Assembly (NCBI GenBank): GCA_040387735.1
Contig: JAZKDE010000017.1
Coordinates: forward strand, 62,001-126,000
Direction of reading: 5' to 3'
Length of the DNA stretch: 64,000 nt
From: Arcicella sp040387735
GTDB taxonomy: Bacteria > Bacteroidota > Bacteroidia > Cytophagales > Spirosomataceae
Below are positions 33,490-42,057 of the stretch, piece after piece. Under the pieces are notes generated by a model. That model saw only the letters and a list, made by a program, of their open reading frames with translations. It had not been told where the DNA came from and did no database searches. The position numbers and the translations under genes were made by a program. Position 1 is the stretch's first letter; the number at the start of each line of letters is the position of its first letter.

Positions 33490-34020
33490 TTAAAACATGG
33501 CTTTCAAAGCACTCCAAAGTGCTTTTTTCTTTGGAATATCATTTTGTAAATCCGTCAAGGCATCGGAGAATATAAATTTAATATCTTCTTTTTCTTTGAT
33601 TTCATAAGGTGTTAAGGCTATTTCTAATTTGACTTTCGGCAATACAATTCCGAAGCTAATTACATGATTTACTGATTTTTGCAAAATTATTTGACTTAAA
33701 TCTACTCCGTTCGTTTTATCGAGTTCAATGACATCAACGCTTTGCAAATCCAACTTTACAGCACTCAAAATTTTAGTCAATAATTCATTATCCGTTGGAT
33801 TTAAATTATTCAATAAAATAATGACTTTGCGTTTGGGCTGATAATAATTGGGTAAAATAACTTCAACTATTGCCGTATTTTGAATATTATTCACGGTATT
33901 TTCCACCGATTTTTGCGTCATAACTTTCTCCACTGACGGTGATTTAAACTCATCTTTCAACAAGTAAATATCTTCTCCTGCAAAAAGTTGTTTCAGAGCT
34001 ATTACATTCATTTCTAACAT
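33490..34020 (-). CDS. Putative DNA polymerase III psi-like (HolD-like) protein
   Basis: The approximately 176-residue protein has no signal or membrane segment. Residues about 60-176 read like the psi subunit of the clamp-loader complex: KRKVIILLNNLNPTDNELLTKILSAV, then VIELDKT, HVISFGIVLPKVKL, and the end SDALTDLQNDIPKKKALWSAL. From memory the E. coli HolD C-terminal region has the same order (ALTDLRANPTARAALWQQI). Psi links the clamp loader to chi/SSB. The N-terminal 50 residues are a poorly conserved linker. It overlaps the alpha/beta hydrolase gene by seven bases. I chose the ATG at 34020; 34053 and 34011 are alternatives. Family assignment is my inference. Confidence 0.5.
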   Translation of the reverse strand: MLEMNVIALKQLFAGEDIYLLKDEFKSPSVEKVMTQKSVENTVNNIQNTAIVEVILPNYYQPKRKVIILLNNLNPTDNELLTKILSAVKLDLQSVDVIELDKTNGVDLSQIILQKSVNHVISFGIVLPKVKLEIALTPYEIKEKEDIKFIFSDALTDLQNDIPKKKALWSALKAMF

Positions 34021-34736
34021 TTTAACAAAAATTTCTCCAAAAATTTCAAACAATCATCGGGTTCTTCAATCATTCCCATGTGAGCAACATTATCCAAAAT
34101 TGAGGACGAAAAAAACTTGGGCATCATAATCTGTGACTTAGCATCTTGCGGCGAAACACTTTTATCTTTTTCGCCAATAATAAACATAACGGGACAACGC
34201 AAAGCCTTCAAAATCAAACGACGGTCGGGGCGGTCACGCATGGCTAACATACCCGCTGCCAATGCCTCCGCAGGAAATTGCGAAGAATGTTCAATGTGCC
34301 TTTCGATAATTTCTGGATAAAGCTTCACAAATTCATCTGCATAAAGAGCGGGCGTGGACGTTTTGATGAACAATTCCGAGCCATTTTTCAGGATAAATTC
34401 TGCATTTTTGGTTCTCGCCACTTTCTTTTCATCCGAATCCGCAAAAGACGTTGAATGAAACAAACCCAGTCCTAAAACCATTGTAGGGTATTTTTCAGCA
34501 AAAGCCAAAGCCACATATCCACCCATCGAATGACCAATAACGATACATTTTTCAAACCCTTTTTCTTGAACTTTTTCGTGAACAAAATCAGCGTATTCTT
34601 CGATTGTTTTTAAATTGCTCAATCGGGCATAATCTGGCAAAACGATGTAAAAATCCTTTTGCAAAAACGGAACGAATCCACTCCAAATCGTGGAGTCTTC
34701 GCCAAATCCGTGTAATAAAACGACTGCTTTTTTCAT
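34014..34736 (-). CDS. Alpha/beta-hydrolase-fold protein
   Basis: The 240-residue cytoplasmic hydrolase shows an oxyanion-hole segment VVLLHGFGEDSTIWSGFV (5-22), the nucleophile elbow VIGHSMGGYVAL (about 84-95, Ser in GHSMGG), CPVMFIIGEKDKSVSP with the likely catalytic Asp and a late His in NVAHMGMIEEP. All triad residues are present, so it should be an active esterase or related enzyme; the substrate is unknown. Its stop codon overlaps the start of the psi-like gene and it lies 11 bases downstream of the globin gene, so it belongs to the four-gene minus-strand run. Confidence 0.87.
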   Translation of the reverse strand: MKKAVVLLHGFGEDSTIWSGFVPFLQKDFYIVLPDYARLSNLKTIEEYADFVHEKVQEKGFEKCIVIGHSMGGYVALAFAEKYPTMVLGLGLFHSTSFADSDEKKVARTKNAEFILKNGSELFIKTSTPALYADEFVKLYPEIIERHIEHSSQFPAEALAAGMLAMRDRPDRRLILKALRCPVMFIIGEKDKSVSPQDAKSQIMMPKFFSSSILDNVAHMGMIEEPDDCLKFLEKFLLKC

Positions 34737-34747
34737 AATGTTGAGGG

Positions 34748-35113
34748 CTAATTATTGAATTTAGAATTCATAATTTGCCCGATTTCTAAGGCTTTATTTT
34801 TTACAAAAATGGCATTATTGCCTTCAAAAAGGCTATCTACGGTCGTAAACCAGTGAGAAAGCCAATGTTCAAAACGTTCTGTAGTAAGTCCATGTGTCAT
34901 ATTAGCTTGGGCGTGAACCCACATCATTCCGCCCGTGTAACTACCCGTTTGAAAAAGCCAATTTTCCCAAAAATTAACGGCACGAGTTAAATGGCGAGTC
35001 CATTCTTCTTCAGGCATTTCAAAAATTGCCGTTAAAAGTGAGTCTTGATGTACTTTTTCGTAAAAAGTTTTAACTAAATTTTCTATATCCGCTCTGTTAC
35101 TGATGTCTTGCAT
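34748..35113 (-). CDS. Group III truncated hemoglobin
   Basis: A 121-residue truncated globin of group III. Marks are VKTFYEKVHQDSLLTAIFE, FWENWLFQTGSYTGG, VHAQANMTHGLTTERFEHWLSHWF (with the proximal His in THGLT), and KALEIGQIMNSKF. The short length and the missing N-terminal A helix are typical. Such globins bind oxygen or nitric oxide. Its ATG at 35113 lies inside the end of the permease gene (17-base overlap), so translation is coupled. Its biological partner here is unclear; it sits between a permease and a hydrolase. Confidence 0.92.
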   Translation of the reverse strand: MQDISNRADIENLVKTFYEKVHQDSLLTAIFEMPEEEWTRHLTRAVNFWENWLFQTGSYTGGMMWVHAQANMTHGLTTERFEHWLSHWFTTVDSLFEGNNAIFVKNKALEIGQIMNSKFNN

Positions 35114-36392
35114 TTTTCTTGATTTTCAAATAAAATATTCCCAAACACAACAACATTCCAATAAAGAAAATCATTCCTAAAAACTGGTTGTAATAGATAA
35201 TCGCTAACATACAAACCAATGATAAAATGAAAGCAATTATTGGAAAAAATGGGTAAAATGGGGCTTTGAAAGGACGAATCAAATTTGGCTCTTTTTTACG
35301 AAGAACCATTAAACTTAACATACTAATTCCGTACATGATTACCGCTCCCAAGACCGACAGAATGATAATTTGACTGGTTGTTCCCGTAAAGATAGCGACA
35401 AAACCGACCAATCCACCGCCAATTAATGCCCAATGTGGCGTTTGAAATTTTTCATTGACAACCGATAAAAATTTAGGCAAATAACCTGCCCGAGCCAAGG
35501 CAAAAATTTGACGAGAATAACTGATGGTATTGCAATGAAAAGAGGCAATTAAACCAAAAAGTCCAAGACTGGCGAAAGTTTTTGCCCAATAACTGTTTTT
35601 ACCTAAAGTCATCGAAAGTGTTTCGGGCAGCGGGTAATCAATGTTACTCAATAATCGCCAATCACCTACGCCAGCACTCAAAATCATAACACCTAACGCT
35701 AAAATTACCAAGGTTAAAATGCCCGAAATATAAGCTTTAGGAATTGTGGTATTAGGGCTTTTCACTTCTTCGGCAACCATTGCAACGCCTTCAATTGCCA
35801 CAAAAAACCAAACGGCAAATGGAATTCCCGCAAAAATACTATCCGCCGTTAAAGTAGCGGGATTATGAGCTAAAAAATTATCCGTTTTGAAATATGGGAA
35901 AATGATAGCCATAAAAATTACCAATTCTAACACCGAGAGAATAGTGACTACCAATGAAAAACGAGCCGATTCCTTGATACCCAAAACATTAATGGCGATG
36001 AAAACAAAATAAGTACCAACTGCTACGGGTATTTCGGGAATATCAGGGTTTAAAAAATGCGTGTAACTGCCCAAAGCATAAGCAATGGCGGGCGGAGCAA
36101 GCAGAAAGTCAACTAAAGTGGCAAAACCAGCAATAAACCCACCGACTGCCCCAAAGGCTCGACTGGCGTATTCAAAAGCTCCGCCCGCATCGGGAATCGC
36201 CGCTGTCAACTCGGTATAAGAAAAAATAAAGGTTACGTACATAACAGTTACAATCAGCGTAGAAATCAGGAAACCGATTGTTCCAGAAGTTGCCCAGCCA
36301 TAATTCCAACCAAAATATTCGCCTGAAATCACCAAGCCCACAGCGATTGACCAAAGTTGAGTGGTATTAATTACTTTTTTGAGTTGGGACAT
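35097..36392 (-). CDS. APC-superfamily amino acid/ethanolamine-type permease
   Basis: A 431-residue inner-membrane transporter with about twelve hydrophobic helices. The N-terminal SIAVGLVISGEYFGWNYGWATSG and FSYTELTAAIPDAGGAFEYASRAFG are the marks of the ethanolamine-permease branch of the APC superfamily. The later EGVAMVAEEVKSPNTTIPKAY and FHCNTISYSRQIFALARAGYLP match the consensus amino acid permease signature. No ethanolamine ammonia-lyase gene is near, so the substrate may be another small amine or amino acid. It heads the run permease-globin-hydrolase-psi-like protein. Confidence 0.87.
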   Translation of the reverse strand: MSQLKKVINTTQLWSIAVGLVISGEYFGWNYGWATSGTIGFLISTLIVTVMYVTFIFSYTELTAAIPDAGGAFEYASRAFGAVGGFIAGFATLVDFLLAPPAIAYALGSYTHFLNPDIPEIPVAVGTYFVFIAINVLGIKESARFSLVVTILSVLELVIFMAIIFPYFKTDNFLAHNPATLTADSIFAGIPFAVWFFVAIEGVAMVAEEVKSPNTTIPKAYISGILTLVILALGVMILSAGVGDWRLLSNIDYPLPETLSMTLGKNSYWAKTFASLGLFGLIASFHCNTISYSRQIFALARAGYLPKFLSVVNEKFQTPHWALIGGGLVGFVAIFTGTTSQIIILSVLGAVIMYGISMLSLMVLRKKEPNLIRPFKAPFYPFFPIIAFILSLVCMLAIIYYNQFLGMIFFIGMLLCLGIFYLKIKKNARHQ

Positions 36393-36608
36393 TATGTTTA
36401 GGTTTTAGGGGTTATTGTGCTTTAGGCGGTTGCAATAAGCGGATAAGCTGTAAGCCGTCAATGCCTAAAGCATATCGCATTTAACAAATGTAAACGTTCA
36501 ACATTTTTTAGCCAACAATTTGCAGATTAATATTATCCGCAATAGATTTGATAATATTGAACGTAGAAACGGCACGAATATCAACAACATTGATTAATAC
36601 CACAACAA

Positions 36609-38297
36609 ATGACAAATATTGATTGGTTAGTTTTACTGCTTACATTGGGAGGAATTGTGGGTTTTGGTTTTTGGAAAGGGCGACTTTCCAAGCAAAACAT
36701 TGAAGGATATTTATTAGCTGACCGTCAAATGCCTTGGTACCACGTTACGCTTTCGGTGATGGCTACGCAAGCGAGTGCTATCACATTTTTATCGGCTCCT
36801 GGACAAGCCTACGCCGATGGAATGCGGTTTGTTCAGTTTTATTTTGGGCTTCCTTTGGCTATGATTGTACTTTCGGTGACGTTTATTCCGATGTTCAAAA
36901 AGATGAAAGTCTTTACCGCATATGAATTCTTAGAAGGTCGTTTTGACCTTAAAACCAGAACATTAACTTCTTTTCTTTTTCTTCTTCCACGGGCTTTATC
37001 AACGGGCGTAACCATTGCAGCTCCTTCTATTATTTTATCAACAATTTTAGGTTGGAATTTATACTGGACTAATATTCTCACGGGTTCGGTTGTGACGGTT
37101 TATTGTTTATTTGGCGGTTCTAAAACCATTTCTTATACTCAACTGCAACAAATGTTTGTGGTTTTGGGCGGAATGTTCTTGGCCGGTTATATGGTTGTAC
37201 ATTTATTGCCTACCGAAATAGGCTTTGTAGATACGTTGAAAGTAGCTGGAAAAATGGGAAAATTGAATGTTATCGACTGGAAGTTTGACTTGAGTAATCG
37301 TTATAATGTTTGGTCGGGGTTGATTGGTGGCTTCTTTTTGCAACTGTCGTATTTTGGAACCGACCAATCTCAAGTTGGACGATACCTTTCAGGTGAATCC
37401 GTTGGCGAAAGTCGTATGGGATTATTAATGAATGGCATTTTCAAAATACCAATGCAATTTTTAATTTTGTTGGTTGGGGTTTTGGTTTTCGTCTTCTATC
37501 AATTTCATGAAGCACCTTTATTTTTCAACAAAACCGTTTTGCAAAAAGTAGAGCAAACTTCTGAATATCAAGAAATTACTAAGAGAAACAAAGCAGTTTT
37601 TGAGCAAAAGCAGACTGCCGTAAATACATTATTCACTGCTATTCAAACCAATGATAAAGCTGGTATAAACACAGGAAGAACTGCAGTTTTGGCAGCCGAT
37701 AAACAAGCCAATGGACTACGAGAGGAAGTAAAAAACTTAATCAAAAAAACCGATGAAACGGCAGATACCAACGATACAAATTATATTTTTCTATCATTTG
37801 TAACCAAATATTTACCACAAGGAATGGTTGGATTATTGATAGCCGTCATTTTATTAGCCTCTATGGGTTCAATGGCATCGGCATTTAGTTCGCTAACTTC
37901 GTGTACCATTGTGGACATTTATCAACGCATGATTCACCCAATAGATTCAGAAAGACATTACTTGAATGCTTCTAAAATCTCAACTTTATTCTGGGGAATT
38001 TTCTGCATTATTGTGGCTCAATTTACAGCAAATATTGGCAGTTTAATCGAAGCCGTCAACATCTTAGGTTCATGGTTTTACGGAACTATTTTGGGTGTAT
38101 TTTTAGTAGCTTTTTACTTCAAATCCATCAAAAGTAATGCCGTTTTTTTGGCAGCTATTTTAGCAGAATTTGTGGTAATTTATGCGTGGTGGATAGATTT
38201 AACAGCCTTTTTATGGTTGAATTTAATTGGCTGTGTACTCGTAATTTTATTTGGTTATTTATTTCAAATAATTCAAAATCAGTTTAAAACGAATTAA
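36609..38297 (+). CDS. Sodium:solute symporter (SSS family) with periplasmic or cytoplasmic insert
   Basis: The 562-residue membrane protein has about thirteen helices in the SSS pattern: the first helix LVLLLTLGGIVGFGFWKGR, the signature AITFLSAPGQAYADGMRFVQFYFGLPLAMI and LSYFGTDQSQVGRYLSG. A hydrophilic, coiled-coil-like insert lies at about 311-397 (VEQTSEYQEITKRNKAVFEQKQ..LREEVKNLIKKTDETAD), between two helices, which is larger than in most SSS members. The family couples Na+ to import of sugars, amino acids or vitamins; the substrate is unknown. It is divergent from the permease gene and is followed by a bidirectional terminator. Confidence 0.88.
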   Translation: MTNIDWLVLLLTLGGIVGFGFWKGRLSKQNIEGYLLADRQMPWYHVTLSVMATQASAITFLSAPGQAYADGMRFVQFYFGLPLAMIVLSVTFIPMFKKMKVFTAYEFLEGRFDLKTRTLTSFLFLLPRALSTGVTIAAPSIILSTILGWNLYWTNILTGSVVTVYCLFGGSKTISYTQLQQMFVVLGGMFLAGYMVVHLLPTEIGFVDTLKVAGKMGKLNVIDWKFDLSNRYNVWSGLIGGFFLQLSYFGTDQSQVGRYLSGESVGESRMGLLMNGIFKIPMQFLILLVGVLVFVFYQFHEAPLFFNKTVLQKVEQTSEYQEITKRNKAVFEQKQTAVNTLFTAIQTNDKAGINTGRTAVLAADKQANGLREEVKNLIKKTDETADTNDTNYIFLSFVTKYLPQGMVGLLIAVILLASMGSMASAFSSLTSCTIVDIYQRMIHPIDSERHYLNASKISTLFWGIFCIIVAQFTANIGSLIEAVNILGSWFYGTILGVFLVAFYFKSIKSNAVFLAAILAEFVVIYAWWIDLTAFLWLNLIGCVLVILFGYLFQIIQNQFKTN

Positions 38298-38298
38298 T

Positions 38299-38343
38299 AA
38301 AATAACCTTTAGTCTGTTAAAATATAGACTAAAGGTTATTTGT
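38299..38343. terminator. Bidirectional terminator
   Basis: AAATAACCTTTAGTCT (38300-38315) pairs with AGACTAAAGGTTATTT (38327-38342), giving T-rich ends on both strands between the symporter and the convergent TlpA gene. Confidence 0.8.
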
Positions 38344-40076
38344 CATTTTCCTTCTACTAATTTTTTCAATTTAGCTTTATCTATATCTAAAATACTATCG
38401 ACTACCGCTGGCACATATTTTCCATTAATATTGATAAAACGATAAGAAGGGAAACCATTTGCTTTGAATAATTTCATTACCTCATCCTCAACTCTTTCTT
38501 CTACATAAATATGCGTCCCTGCAATTTTATGTTCAGCAATCGTATTCTTCCATTTCTCCAATGTTGAATTATATGAAGTGCATAAATAGACAAATTCAAT
38601 CGGTAATTCTTTCGTCTCTTCGTGCAGTTTCTGACTGGTGGGCATATTGGCAATACATGGAGCGCACCACGTTCCCCAGAAATCTAACAATAGGGCTTTC
38701 CCTTTAAAGTTTTCCTTCAAATTAGCTAAAAGTTCTATTCCTTTTCCTGAATCGACTTTGTATAATTTTGCACCAAAAGGGGTTTCTCCGAGCATTTCGC
38801 CAATGTTATTCTTTATTTCTGAGTTCTTTATTTTAGATAAATTGTCATTAACTTCTTTGAGTTTAAGAAGCATTTTTGGGTATTCAGCATTTAATAAATC
38901 TTTGCACCAGTCAGTTTTCATACTGACTAAAGCAATTTGTGCTTTCTGTGTTCTAATTTTTATGTCCAGTCTTGCCCAACTTTCTTGAAGTTTTAAAAAA
39001 TCTGCTTTTGAAGGAACAAATGCACTGTCTAAAAAAGCAATTAATCTTGGATATAATACTGGAATATCAGCATTACGACGTAATGAAACGATATATTTTA
39101 TTTTATTATTTAAATTTTTAGCGTAAGAAATTGAATCTTGGGGCGAAGTATTTTTTACAAGATTTACTAAAGAATTGAACTCCGTTTTTTCATTATCATT
39201 TTGGCAATAATACTTTCTGATAAAATCAACATCATCAAAATCTTTTGAATAGAATATTCTCGAATTTATAAAAGTGTACAAATATTTATAAAAAATTATT
39301 CCTTTTTGAGAAGTTAGATAACTTTTTTGTTTTATAATTTTTTCCCATAAACTTCTATCCATTGTTTTTAGATTTGAAGAGTGTTTAAGTAAAACTCCTC
39401 CGTAATAATCAGCCAATCTTTCATTCTCGATAATCCAAGTATATTTAGAAGGATTTTGGCTAATAAAGCTGCTATCTATTTTTTTGATTTCAGAAGATAA
39501 ACTGTCATATATCATGATAAATTTCTCGTAGGGTAATGCACTCTTTTTCCCAAATCTATAATCTCCTCTTGCCTGAGTAAAAAAATCCTTACGGTCTTCT
39601 TTGAATAAACTATGCGTGTTCAGATACGTATTTAATTCTCCATCTTGACCCAAATATTGTACGCCATCTGAAATCATATAAATTTTATGTTGTTTAGCTT
39701 TTTGCCAATCAATTTCAATCAATAAATCGGAATGGGCGTAGATATTCGCTCTAAATTCCGTTCCAATTTTTAACCAGATTTTTTGATATGGCAAATTATT
39801 ATCAAGCTCAAGGTTAAACGTTCCGTCTGCGTTTAAAACGGCAGTTTTTGTAACTTCTTCAATATTTAAAACATTGGGTAGTCCATAAGAAATAGAAACT
39901 TTACTTAATTCATCTAACGAAATACCCGAAATTTTGCCTTTTACGATTGGCACTTTTCGAGTTTTGAGATACTCATTAAATTCGGGGTCTTCAAATGCTA
40001 CCGCATCTTTGGGGATTTGTGAGAAGGCTAATAAATTGGATAGAACAAGCAAAATCGATAGAACAGTATTTTTCAT
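38343..40076 (-). CDS. TlpA-family protein disulfide reductase, paralogue 1
   Basis: The protein has about 577 residues and a signal peptide when started at 40076 (MKNTVLSILLVLSNLLAFSQ); 40094 is an in-frame alternative. Residues about 30-130 form a beta-rich N-terminal domain of the type seen in Bacteroidota TlpA proteins, about 130-430 form a long helical unassigned region, and about 435-575 form a thioredoxin fold with LLDFWGTWCAPCIANMPTSQKL, whose CAPC is the redox pair. It should act as a periplasmic thiol-disulfide reductase. It is a tandem paralogue of the next gene; their first 50 codons and the upstream 26 bases are nearly identical in DNA. Confidence 0.87.
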   Translation of the reverse strand: MKNTVLSILLVLSNLLAFSQIPKDAVAFEDPEFNEYLKTRKVPIVKGKISGISLDELSKVSISYGLPNVLNIEEVTKTAVLNADGTFNLELDNNLPYQKIWLKIGTEFRANIYAHSDLLIEIDWQKAKQHKIYMISDGVQYLGQDGELNTYLNTHSLFKEDRKDFFTQARGDYRFGKKSALPYEKFIMIYDSLSSEIKKIDSSFISQNPSKYTWIIENERLADYYGGVLLKHSSNLKTMDRSLWEKIIKQKSYLTSQKGIIFYKYLYTFINSRIFYSKDFDDVDFIRKYYCQNDNEKTEFNSLVNLVKNTSPQDSISYAKNLNNKIKYIVSLRRNADIPVLYPRLIAFLDSAFVPSKADFLKLQESWARLDIKIRTQKAQIALVSMKTDWCKDLLNAEYPKMLLKLKEVNDNLSKIKNSEIKNNIGEMLGETPFGAKLYKVDSGKGIELLANLKENFKGKALLLDFWGTWCAPCIANMPTSQKLHEETKELPIEFVYLCTSYNSTLEKWKNTIAEHKIAGTHIYVEERVEDEVMKLFKANGFPSYRFININGKYVPAVVDSILDIDKAKLKKLVEGK

Positions 40077-40131
40077 GATTAAAGTGTTTATCATTAAATA
40101 ATTATCATTTTAGTATTTCAAAATATTAAAA

Positions 40132-41862
40132 CTATTTCCCTTCCACCAATGCTTTCAATTTAGCTTTATCTGTTTCTTGCATCCAATTAATAGCCCCTGG
40201 TTTATATTTTCCCATCTTATCAATAAAACGATAAGATGGATAACCCGTTGCTTGAAACAATTCCATTAGTTCATTTTCGATTCTTTCATCTACAAAAATA
40301 TGAGTTCCAGGAATTTCTAATTCTGCAATTTTATTCTTCCATTTTTCGATTGTTGAATTGTTAGATGTACATAAATAAATGTATTCTATTGGTAATTCTG
40401 GGCTTTCATCGTGAAGCTTTTTACTGTGAGGCAAATCACTCAAACATGGTGCACACCAAGTTCCCCAAAAATCTAATAATAGTGCTTTTCCTTGAAATGA
40501 GCTTTTTAAGTTTGCTAAAAGTTCCGTTCCTTTTCCTGATTTTACTTCGTATAATTTTGCACTAAAAGGAGTTTCTAATATTAATTCTCCGATATTATTT
40601 TTTGTTGTTGCTTTTGAAGACATTGCTAAAGCATCATCAACTTCCTTTATTTTACTGAGAGTTTTTTGATATTCATCAGTCAACATATCTTTACACCAAT
40701 CAGTTTTCATACTTGCTAAGGCAATTTCTATTTTCATTTTTCTTATTTTAATATCTTGTCTTTGCCCATCTTCAAAAAGCTTAATAAAATCAGCTTTTGA
40801 GGTTACAAAGGCACTATCTAAGTAAGTCATCACTCTGGGGTAAAGAACCCTTGACTCAGATTTTTGGTATAGATTATTCATAAATTTACCTTGATTCATC
40901 ATGTTTTCTTTGTAGAGAACCGAGTCTTTAGGAGAAGTATTCTTGACGAGCAATATTAGAGATTCAAATTCATTTTTCTCCTTTTCATTTTCACAAAAAT
41001 ATTTCAGAAAAAAGTCCACTCCTTTTCCTCTCATGTCGGTCGCATTAGAAGAAATTAAGGTATGCAAATATCTATTGAAAAGCATTCCTGAATTAGTCAC
41101 TAAATGCGTTTTATGAGCTACAACTTTATCCCATAATCCTGATTCCATTTTTTTTGAATACCAATACTTAGTACATATTCCTCCATAGTATTCAGACATT
41201 CGCTCATTTTCAAGAATCCACTCATATTTTGAAGGATTCTGAATAATAAATAGACTATCTATCTTTTTAATTTCAACAAATAAACTATCATATTTTATCA
41301 TATATTTTTCGAGAGGTATCTTCATTGCTTCCCTCCCGAATTTTATATTATTAAGTGCTTCTTGTATTTGACGATTATAACTTTGTTGAAATAGTACGTG
41401 TTTATTCAAGTACATATTCAATTCGCCATCTTTCCCTAAATAATTCACACCATCGCCAATCATATAAATCTTCTTAGCTTTCGCTTTCTGCCAATCAATT
41501 TCAATAAACAATTCTTCATGTGCGTATATACCTGCATAAAATTGTGTCCCAATTTTTAACCATATTTGCTGATAGGGTAAATTGGTTTCAAGTTCAAGAC
41601 TAAATGTTCCGTCCGAATTAATTGAAGTAGTTTTATTATTTCCTTCTCCTCCTAATACAGTCACAATTGTGTAAGAAATAGACGTTTTTTTGATTTCCTC
41701 TAAAGAAATATTGGAGATTTTGCCTTTTACGATTGGCACTTTTCGAGTTTTGAGATACTCATTAAATTCGGGGTCTTCAAATGCTACCGCATCTTTGTGG
41801 ATTTGTGAGAAGGTTAATAAATTGGATAGAACAAACAAAATTGATAGAACAGTGTTTTTCAT
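40132..41862 (-). CDS. TlpA-family protein disulfide reductase, paralogue 2
   Basis: Same architecture as its downstream neighbour: signal peptide (MKNTVLSILFVLSNLLTFSQ), beta-rich N-terminal domain, long helical middle part, and a C-terminal thioredoxin domain with LLDFWGTWCAPCLSDLPHSKKL holding the CAPC pair near residue 464. The length is 576 residues. Protein identity between the two copies is roughly half over most of the length but almost complete over the first 50 residues. The gap between the copies is 55 bases, so they are likely transcribed together. Confidence 0.87.
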   Translation of the reverse strand: MKNTVLSILFVLSNLLTFSQIHKDAVAFEDPEFNEYLKTRKVPIVKGKISNISLEEIKKTSISYTIVTVLGGEGNNKTTSINSDGTFSLELETNLPYQQIWLKIGTQFYAGIYAHEELFIEIDWQKAKAKKIYMIGDGVNYLGKDGELNMYLNKHVLFQQSYNRQIQEALNNIKFGREAMKIPLEKYMIKYDSLFVEIKKIDSLFIIQNPSKYEWILENERMSEYYGGICTKYWYSKKMESGLWDKVVAHKTHLVTNSGMLFNRYLHTLISSNATDMRGKGVDFFLKYFCENEKEKNEFESLILLVKNTSPKDSVLYKENMMNQGKFMNNLYQKSESRVLYPRVMTYLDSAFVTSKADFIKLFEDGQRQDIKIRKMKIEIALASMKTDWCKDMLTDEYQKTLSKIKEVDDALAMSSKATTKNNIGELILETPFSAKLYEVKSGKGTELLANLKSSFQGKALLLDFWGTWCAPCLSDLPHSKKLHDESPELPIEYIYLCTSNNSTIEKWKNKIAELEIPGTHIFVDERIENELMELFQATGYPSYRFIDKMGKYKPGAINWMQETDKAKLKALVEGK

Positions 41863-41965
41863 GATTAAAGTGTTTATTGTTAAATAATTGGTAGAATTGT
41901 GGTTAGAAAGTCTTTAAATATACGATTTTAATTTACGAAATCTTATTGTGTAGAAAAGTCCATTT

Positions 41966-42013
41966 AAAACAATAGAGTCATGAAGTTTGAAACTTCATGA
42001 CTCTATTGTTTTA
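41966..42013 (-). terminator. Terminator after the lemA-TPM operon
   Basis: An almost perfect 23-bp palindrome, AAAACAATAGAGTCATGAAGTTT with its complement ending at about 42012, centred near 41989. On the minus strand it lies 45-90 bases behind the TPM gene and is followed by TTTTAAATGG. Confidence 0.8.
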
Positions 42014-42057
42014 GCAATATTATATTATCAAAAAACTTATTTAAGACGACTACAATT

